DNA of 64,000 bases from Cryptomeria japonica (taxonomy: Eukaryota > Streptophyta > Pinopsida > Cupressales > Cupressaceae): the NCBI RefSeq assembly GCF_030272615.1, contig NC_081409.1, positions 914,860,340 through 914,924,339 on the forward strand, in the 5' to 3' direction. Below the pieces are notes generated by a model that saw nothing but the letters and a program-made list of their open reading frames with translations, was not told the DNA's origin and ran no database searches. Positions 59,501-64,000 of the stretch are shown one piece after another. Made by a program: the position numbers and the translations under genes. Every line of letters starts with the position of its first letter. Within the stretch, counting starts at the first letter, position 1.

Positions 59501-60511
59501 CCTTGTAATGCCTAATCACTGAATATTGAAAAGTTCTCAGTAGAATTTCCTCCTCCAGAAAGTTGTTCACGTCTTTTTTGAGAAAAAGATAACTTCTCTT
59601 GTAAATAATAGAAAGACAAAGGAGAAAGATTGTGATAGCTGACCGACTTTCTCATTTTTAATTGAATGTACTCTTTTTTATAATGCATAGATTAGGAAAG
59701 GATAAATATTGTATATCAAGGATTAAAGAAAAATCTTTCATATCAATTTAATCAGTAAAATAGCAATTTTTTGCACAATATGATGTTTAACAATCTCATC
59801 ATTAACAATGATTGCTTCTGTTGTTTGAAGTGCTTGAATCTTAATGCACTTTGAGTTCTGATCTGCCAATAATACAAATAATTTTGGAAGGTAATGCAAA
59901 CTTTATTGGTATATTCCAAAGCTGAAATTTTGCAAAATATTCATGATGACCAAGTTTGATTAGAATGTAGGAACTTAATTTGAGAGTGCTTTCATAACTG
60001 TGTAGAAGTTTATTTTGCATCAACTTTTCGAATCACACGCTTATCACATATTTTCCTCATCCTGATGATGGATCACAAAGTTTGACCTGAAACATTGACA
60101 CAAAATAAACTTCTATACAGTTAATTACCATAAGCACTCTCAAATAAATCTCATGGTCTATGGAAATGCCATGTCAACAAAGGTAATTTGTTTGATCCAA
60201 GCTATTTATTTTAATTCTCATACGGTAGTCCTCAATAGGAATCTTATCTGATGTTAGGTTATGAAGCTGCTTCCAACAGGGCGGAAAAGCACGGCATACA
60301 TTGTTTTATATGGTTCAATTGTAAGTATCCATCAATGTTTGAGGTTTTTCCGTTGCACCTGCTAGTCAGCTTATCTTATTTGATTTTTTCTAATCAAATT
60401 TATTTAATGCTATTACAGGTTGGCTTTGGATCTGTTATTCTACATTATTTATCAGGATTGGTTCATTCTATTCTTGAAGAGTTAGGGTTTGGGGAGGAAA
60501 TGTTTAATCCT
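41553..60511 (+). CDS. NEMP/DUF2215 nuclear envelope integral membrane protein, five internal exons
   Basis: Exons are 41553-41775, 43138-43295, 43431-43576, 60258-60320 and 60419-60511. All introns begin GT and end AG, and phases agree throughout. Exon text runs VHSVPVTIQLPSVQLI… / NASLSLGQCEQHEWKALEKG / EFQPYRLAFLGLGLVMLILA / MKLLPTGRKSTAYIVLYGSI / VGFGSVILHYLSGLVHSI. It matches my memory of the NEMP (TMEM194, DUF2215) family: a lumenal N-terminal part, then several transmembrane segments, of which three are visible in exons 3-5. NEMP proteins sit in the inner nuclear membrane; the plant homologues (PNET2) are lamina-associated. The signal-peptide exons lie upstream and the C-terminal exons downstream of what I can see. 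The third intron is 16,681 bp and full of mobile elements, yet no stop or lost splice site is seen. Confidence 0.88.
44308..44379 (+). tRNA. tRNA-like cloverleaf in the 5' LTR of the miniature element
   Basis: The 72-nt segment has a 7-bp acceptor stem (GGGCCAG with CTGGTCC, one G-U), a D arm GCTC/GAGC, a T arm CTAGG/CCTAG with loop TTCGAGT and discriminator A. The Pol III A-box (TAGCTCAGTGG) and B-box (GGTTCGAGTCC) match consensus. The anticodon arm is abnormal: a TCCA/TGGA stem encloses an 8-nt loop GCAGCGTA. No T-run terminator follows. It is probably not a decoding tRNA. Confidence 0.75.
44390..44406 (+). promoter_or_regulatory. Primer-binding site of the miniature element (tRNA-iMet)
   Basis: TGGTATCAGAGCCAGGT abuts the 5' LTR with no spacer and matches plant initiator-Met tRNA over 17 bases, longer than usual. 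Confidence 0.9.
44499..44570 (+). tRNA. tRNA-like cloverleaf in the 3' LTR of the miniature element
   Basis: It is identical over 72 nt to the copy at 44308-44379, including A-box, B-box and the 8-nt anticodon loop. All four LTR differences fall outside this segment. Confidence 0.75.
44810..46301 (-). mobile_element. Solo LTR, reverse orientation, TGTAATGTCCCC family
   Basis: On the minus strand it begins TGTAATGTCCCCATTTT (46301 leftwards) and ends GGTGTTACA at 44810. CTATTAAAGG near 45713 is a plausible minus-strand TATA box. Flanks ACTGC and ACTTA are not a clean duplication. Confidence 0.6.
46413..47790 (+). repeat. Partial LTR, forward orientation, TGTAATGTCCC family
   Basis: It starts TGTAATGTTCCCTTCC. 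It has the shared family text (ATTAGCCTATTC, GTAGGCTA) and a long AT-rich U3. The 3' boundary is unclear. It includes an 84-bp tandem duplication at 47491-47574/47575-47658. Confidence 0.5.
47810..48690 (-). repeat. LTR fragment related to 30493-31557
   Basis: TGATGTGT…AATAAAATACC and TATCTTATCCTCTCTTGAA are shared with 30494 onward, in the same orientation. No clean termini or duplication were found. Confidence 0.5.
49160..49500 (+). repeat. Tandem array, about 55-65 bp units with AAAACCCGATTTTGCC core
   Basis: Six units each contain AACTTG, a C/T-rich stretch and (A)nCCCGATTTTGCC (near 49190, 49250, 49311, 49373, 49432, 49485). It lies upstream of the ORF at 50078. No gene is seen between 48690 and 50077. 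Confidence 0.75.
50078..53524 (+). pseudogene. Decayed retroelement ORF of unknown family, about 1150 codons
   Basis: From ATG 50078 the frame passes TGA 50897 and TAG 51305. It then meets a 17-bp tandem duplication (51694-51727) that shifts the frame, and continues through TGA 51867, TAG 51943, TAG 52153 and TAG 53047. A last shift at about 53180 leads to TAA 53522. The N-terminal 430 residues align with the minus-strand ORF at 31558-34758 (WMYQFIMFI, ISDALCEQLSAV, FYMNSYLVYLA, FPTFTYMRI, PYMLPRYPIDKIILMELGRQI). A basic segment (PKRKKQKIS) and a C-terminal coiled-coil region follow. The function is unknown; it could be a divergent Gag-like protein or a plant transposon-associated domain. Confidence 0.65.
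53525..54984 (+). repeat. LTR with TATA box, GGGGAAAATCGA array and conserved terminal hairpin
   Basis: The start is uncertain. CTATAAATA is at 53795-53803. An array of seven to eight units of about 50-70 bp with GGGGAAAATCGA-type cores spans 53921-54420. The hairpin CCCCATT-TGC-AATGGGG is at 54945-54961, and the end is GTGACAACA at 54984. It is related to 19337-27344. By position it could be the 3' LTR of the ORF at 50078-53524. Confidence 0.6.
54985..55582 (-). repeat. Partial LTR, reverse orientation
   Basis: On the minus strand it begins TGTACCGTCCCCATTTTCC at 55582. It has AT-rich U3 text and a TATAAAAGGGG box near 55300, matching the TGTAATGTCCC LTR family. The U5 end is unclear. Confidence 0.5.
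55583..56043. repeat. Unassigned sequence with a local triplication
   Basis: GATGAGTCAGTAGGATTGATA followed by ACAAAATTTG occurs twice here (about 55950-56048) and a third time, diverged, at about 56800-56845 beyond the solo LTR. No gene is supported. Confidence 0.4.
56049..56787 (+). mobile_element. Solo LTR (739 bp), copia-like
   Basis: Ends are TGTTAATGTG and TTTAACA, with an exact 5-bp duplication ATTTG at 56044-56048 and 56788-56792. TATATAACC lies near 56475. The 3' part GGGTTTTTCACCCTCAGG…GGGTTTTCCC resembles the U5 of plant copia LTRs. Confidence 0.8.
56925..57430 (+). pseudogene. Decayed gypsy retropepsin fragment
   Basis: Broken frames read CMVIVDNAH (a degraded protease DGG/DTG region) and then QKGHCIVVEQCKVSFNID, DEVVCNIMAMDVCREHLGR and FYREALHDGQANIYILVKDGK. 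This is the usual order after the active site in Ty3/gypsy polyproteins. No RT follows. Positions 57431-58080 hold unassigned sequence with a 117-codon frame (57725-58078) that I do not recognise. Confidence 0.65.
59978..60146. repeat. Short inverted repeat with hammerhead-like CTGATGA…GAAAC motif
   Basis: About 48 bp at 59978-60025 recur inverted at 60098-60146 (GAGAGTGCTT…GTAGAAGTTTATTTTG). Between them lies CTGATGA (60062), a possible short helix GG(A)TCA/TGACC, then TGAAACATTG and AAAATAAAC. This resembles termini of Penelope-like elements, which carry hammerhead ribozymes. It is tentative. Confidence 0.4.
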
Positions 60512-61089
60512 GTAAGTTGTTCATAATTGCAGATGTTTGAATAAAATATTTTTCACTTCAGTATTTATAGAATCAAGTTATTTGTCCTATAAGATCTTAC
60601 TAGTTATAATATGTCCTTAACATGATGTGTATGCATTTGTATCTTTCCAATAGCATGAATGATGAGAACCTGTGAAAAGTAATATGTTTAATACTTATGC
60701 TTTGAGGCTAACAAAATTCACGAGACAAAATTTTCTTCTTTACAAAATAGGAGAATTGTTTGCCCTCTCGGATAAATGGTTAAATGCAGAAAGTAAATGC
60801 ACAGAACATAATGGAAATATATTAAATAACCAGCCTTTGTATTAATTCAACAGTCCATGTACATCAAGTGCTTATAACATTACATCTGACACGACTAACA
60901 TGATCCTACTTCGAAGAAAAGGTACACAATATATAATACCCGAAGGGGCACGACACAACCGTCGCGACTCCAACTACCTACCTGTTGGCTAACTAACTGA
61001 CCGCCGTAACTCATTATTACTGATGACAACATAAACATAATATAACAACATAACATAATGATTATTCCCGTCAACATCATCCCCCCCAA

Positions 61090-61650
61090 GAAAAGAAGTC
61101 GACTCCGACGACTTAATACAAAATAGAGATGAACGGTAGAAACTACTGACGCCAGGTGGGCCCGGATCTTATACACTTGCTGCGTCCTCGCCTGAAAACC
61201 CTTTTCTGCTACCAGCCGATGCTCAAGTGCGGATTTCACCAATATTGTATCCTTTGCCATCACAGTCCTCCTGTGCCTAACCCAAACTTGTTTGCAAAAC
61301 ACATTTTTTAGTCTCAGCTTCCACCAACTACTACTCAAATGATACTGTCTCCCTAGCCAATTTGTACTCGATAGCCACCCGTGCTGCTCTCCTGACATCC
61401 AACTCCTGGGTACGTTGAACTAAGTCTCACGCGACTATTGCCCCCAACTTGGTGGTCAGCTCCTCCTGAGCTCTCTGTGCATCCACCAAGGCAACCTCAC
61501 GTCCAGCCGAGACATACTCTGAGTTCCTCAAAGCGTACCAGTCATGCTTGGAGGTGGCCACAATCCGCTGGCACAAATGCTAGGAGACACCTCAAATCCT
61601 CCATCACACTCCCCAAAGCCTAAAAACTGAACTGAATAACTCCCTGGTGT
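61090..61650 (-). pseudogene. 3' coiled-coil ORF remnant, second copy
   Basis: This is the minus-strand counterpart of 16590-17142. It retains CAG where that copy has TAG at 16776, but it is also broken and has a small indel near 61420-61440. Confidence 0.45.
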
Positions 61651-61867
61651 CATACAACTGCGTGGACCTGCAATGCTCTTCCCTCAAACTTTGTTTGTTC
61701 CCAACCTCCAAATCCGTCTCCCTCTACGGCTTATGGCTTCCCTGCCAATGCTTAGCTGCAGGCTTCTTTCTCACAATACGGACAACCACAACACTTCCCG
61801 TGGTCTTCTGTAGCTCAAAATAAACTGAGGGTCGAGGGGCAGCGCCCCTCGCGGGGTCCTGGTTCAT

Positions 61868-63279
61868 TTGCATACCTCGGGTTTTCATGTTGTACGGGCA
61901 CTCCTTGGTGGAGTGTCCCATCACTTGGCAATCTCACAGAATGCCTTCTTTTGGCAAGTACCCTTTGTGTGCCCTTCCTCTTTGCACTCAGTGCACCATA
62001 TGTCCCCTTCGTTCCGACCAGTGCTTCTCATTATTTTGAATTCCTTTCTCATTCGCTCCGTGTCTTTTTGGAGCGCTTGCACCCGTTTGCCAGCCTCGTC
62101 GTCGCTGCTGCTTTCCTGTGAAGAGTCATTGTCCTCGGATGAGGATTTATTACTTTTCTTCTTCTTTGATGTTTTGTGTTCGCTCTCCAGGTCCATCGCC
62201 CTATTATAAGCGTTGTCATATGACGTCGGGGGTACAATTTTCATCTTCCTTCGTAGGGAGGATTTCAACCCTTCAACGAACCATCGTTTCTTCAATCCAT
62301 CTGCGGGTTGGCTTTCCATTTTACCCAAGAGTTCTTTCAGCCTCCGACTGTATGCCTGTACTGTCTCCCTGGTACCTTGTTTGGTACTGTATATCTCCGT
62401 TACAATTTCATTGTCATCACGGAGCAACTGAAACTCCCTCGTGAATTCCTTCTGTAGATTGGCCCATGTGACCACTTTTTGCTTGTCCACATCAGAGTAC
62501 CAATCTATGGCAACTCCTCGTAACGTGGCTGGGAACTGTTGTACCCAGTCATCCTGGTCTGTTACTCCGTTGGCGGACCAAATGGTTTCACATGTACGGC
62601 AGTGCCGTAAGGGGTCTTCCTTGCCCTCCCCTGTGAACTTTCGCAATTTTTGTTTACTCGCCATCCCACCGCTGGGTCTCGCTCCTCTAGTTCCTTGTGT
62701 GCTTGTACTTGGCGATCCTCCGCCTCCTGCAACTGAACCTCCACTCGTGGGTCCTCCGGAAAAAGTTGCTGACACCGAACCAAACAAATTGCCTCCCGTA
62801 CGGTACCCTTGTGCTCCCTCGGCACCTTCGGTCGTACCGTCACCTTCCGGTGTCTCCCTCCGGTTGGTTGTCTCCCTCCGGTTGTCCTCTGAAATGGACA
62901 AATTCTTTAGCAAGTCTCTGGTAGCGTCGATCAGGTTTAGACTTCGCCTTGTTTGTTCCACCAACTCTTCGCGGCTTCTTACCCTACGGTGGTATTCTGG
63001 CGAACTGTAGAGTTCTCCTTCGGCACCCTCCGTGACTCCTTCTGGCATCCCTACAATAGTGTAGATAGTGTAGTTCTCTCCGTCTATCTCTGCCTCCGCA
63101 ACCTCCGTGACACCTCCTGGGTTCCCTTCGGGCAACCCCTCGGCCGGTTGTCCTTCGGCAAGCTGCCTTAGCCTACGGCTTCGTTCTATCTGCTGTCTGA
63201 GATTCAACGCGGTTTGTGCCACTTCCCATTCGTCACTCTGTATCTTTTTATTTTTGTCCTTATTTAGTCTATTGGGCAT
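61868..63279 (-). pseudogene. Gag of the second copy, open for 452 codons, then frameshifted and truncated
   Basis: It starts at ATG 63279 (MPNRLNKDKNKKIQSDEWEV) and matches the 12044 protein through the Gag domain. A one-base deletion near 61930 shifts the frame inside the second zinc knuckle, ending FCEIAK. Shortly after, the CCAGG deletion junction (about 61857-61862) removes the remaining knuckles and the protease. Confidence 0.85.
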
Positions 63280-63366
63280 AAGTCACTTCCATACACAGCA
63301 AACACACGCCATGTACACAAAAAAACTTTTATTATTTTTATTTTTGTTTTGCCTTTCGGCCACAAT

Positions 63367-63690
63367 TTATATCAGCAGTGTGTCGAGATTATTACAAGGT
63401 TCAATTTCTCCTGGCCTGGCGCCATCTTGTTCCGTTTCCCGTCGGCTGTTCTCTTCGTAGCGTTGCAGGATTTGTTGTCGTTGCTCTTCCTGGGCAATCT
63501 CCTCCAGGCGGGCCTGTTGTGCCAGCGATGCCTGTGCAAGCAACCGGGGGAGGTGGTTCATCAACCGGTTTACTGCTGGGCTAACGTCCAGCGCTGTCCA
63601 CACGGCACTTGGTGGGATTTCTGCCTCCGCCTCACCAACGGTAGGCCCATTGTGTCTGTGCACCATCCGTGTCTTCCGTTCCCGAGTACG
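63367..63690 (-). CDS. Small 5' ORF of the second copy, open
   Basis: The frame (…AEAEIPPSAVWTALDVSPAVNRL…) is uninterrupted and carries CAG at the site of the TAG 11787 mutation in the other copy. About 120 bp near its start are missing relative to that copy. The function is unknown. Confidence 0.5.
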   Translation of the reverse strand, partial: RTRERKTRMVHRHNGPTVGEAEAEIPPSAVWTALDVSPAVNRLMNHLPRLLAQASLAQQARLEEIAQEEQRQQILQRYEENSRRETEQDGARPGEIEPCNNLDTLLI

Positions 63691-63709
63691 TCTAGGCAGT
63701 GGCGCCAAA

Positions 63710-64000
63710 TGTTTGCCCTCTCGGGTAAACGGTTAAATGCAGAAAGTAAATGCACAAAACATAATGGAAATATATTAAATAACCACCCTCTGTATTAATT
63801 CAACAGTTCATGTACATCAAGTGCTTATAACATTACATCTGACATGACTAACATGATCCTGCTTCGAAGAAAAGGTACACAATATATAATACCCGAAGGG
63901 GCACGACACAACCGTCGCGACTCCAACTACCTACCTGTTGGCTAACTAACTGACCGCCGTAACTCATTATTACTGACGACAACATAAACATAATATAACA
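63710..64000 (-). repeat. 5' LTR of the second copy, cut by the window end
   Basis: It reads TGTTTGCCCTCTCGG inward and matches 60757-61076 nearly base for base. The neighbouring PBS (63696-63706, minus strand TGGCGCCACTGCC) differs at two positions from the tRNA-Asp match of the other copy. Confidence 0.9.

Larger units (their letters stand above)
43577..60257 (+). other. 16.7-kb intron of the NEMP-like gene
   Basis: The donor follows CTTTTTCAG at 43576 (GTTATG), and the acceptor is TTAG before 60258. Exons on each side are in phase 0. It contains the miniature LTR element, several LTRs, the decayed ORF at 50078-53524 and other repeats, listed separately. Positions 43577-44254 and 58081-59977 show no recognisable feature other than AT-rich intron sequence and a short imperfect repeat (CACTTCCACTTAT…GTGGGAAAGC) at 44115-44180. 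Confidence 0.85.
60757..64000 (-). mobile_element. Inverted, internally deleted relative of the nested gag-protease element
   Basis: The 3' LTR is at 60757-61076 and the 5' LTR from 63710 runs past the window end. LTR, small ORF, gag and 3' region match 11171-17482 closely. A region equal to 2930 bp of that copy (13462-16391) is missing, joined at the microhomology CCAGG. It lies in the intron after the last visible NEMP-like exon, antisense to the gene. The flank at 60752-60756 is AGAAT; the other flank is outside the window. Confidence 0.92.

Overview
This window looks like nuclear DNA of a large-genome seed plant. It is most likely a gymnosperm (conifer type). That is inference from very dense nested LTR retrotransposons, plant-type primer-binding sites (tRNA-iMet, tRNA-Asp) and a host gene with a 16.7-kb intron. 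I recognise one host gene. Nearly everything else is mobile DNA at different stages of decay.

Left part (1-19,336). This is one Ty3/gypsy chromovirus, truncated by the window start. It carries three later insertions, each with clean target duplications. An intact-looking autonomous hAT DNA transposon (316-4233, 8-bp TSD) sits in the 5' LTR, and its five exons join in frame to 814 codons. A reversed solo LTR (5616-7261) sits in gag. A second LTR element lacking reverse transcriptase (11,171-17,482, tRNA-Asp PBS, TSD AGGTG) sits in the 3' LTR; in it the protease is fused directly to the tail of the integrase region. A shorter inverted relative of that element closes the window (60,757-64,000).

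Middle part (19,337-41,550). LTRs of a poorly known family share a terminal hairpin module, and each carries its own tandem array. One array has 17 copies of a hairpin at about 176-bp spacing (35,706-38,609). An LTR element without pol (21,550-27,240, TSD AAGCA) interrupts one of these LTRs. It carries a zinc-knuckle gag and an unidentified ORF of about 780 codons. An LTR ending in an inverted copy of its own start lies at 27,736-29,572. A decayed unknown ORF lies on the minus strand at 31,558-34,758.

Right part (41,553-60,511). Five consecutive exons of a NEMP/DUF2215 nuclear-envelope membrane protein gene read on the plus strand with canonical splice sites; the gene extends beyond both sides of what I can see. 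Its large intron (43,577-60,257) holds a complete 326-bp miniature LTR retrotransposon whose two LTRs each contain a tRNA-like cloverleaf. It also holds several solo or partial LTRs, a second copy of the unknown ORF family (50,078-53,524), a decayed gypsy protease and a possible Penelope/hammerhead footprint.

Across the decayed ORFs, in-frame stops are almost all TAG at positions where glutamine CAG is expected, and otherwise TGA compatible with CGA. Between-copy comparisons confirm several of them. This points to deamination of methylated CHG and CG cytosines, which fits long-silenced plant transposons.
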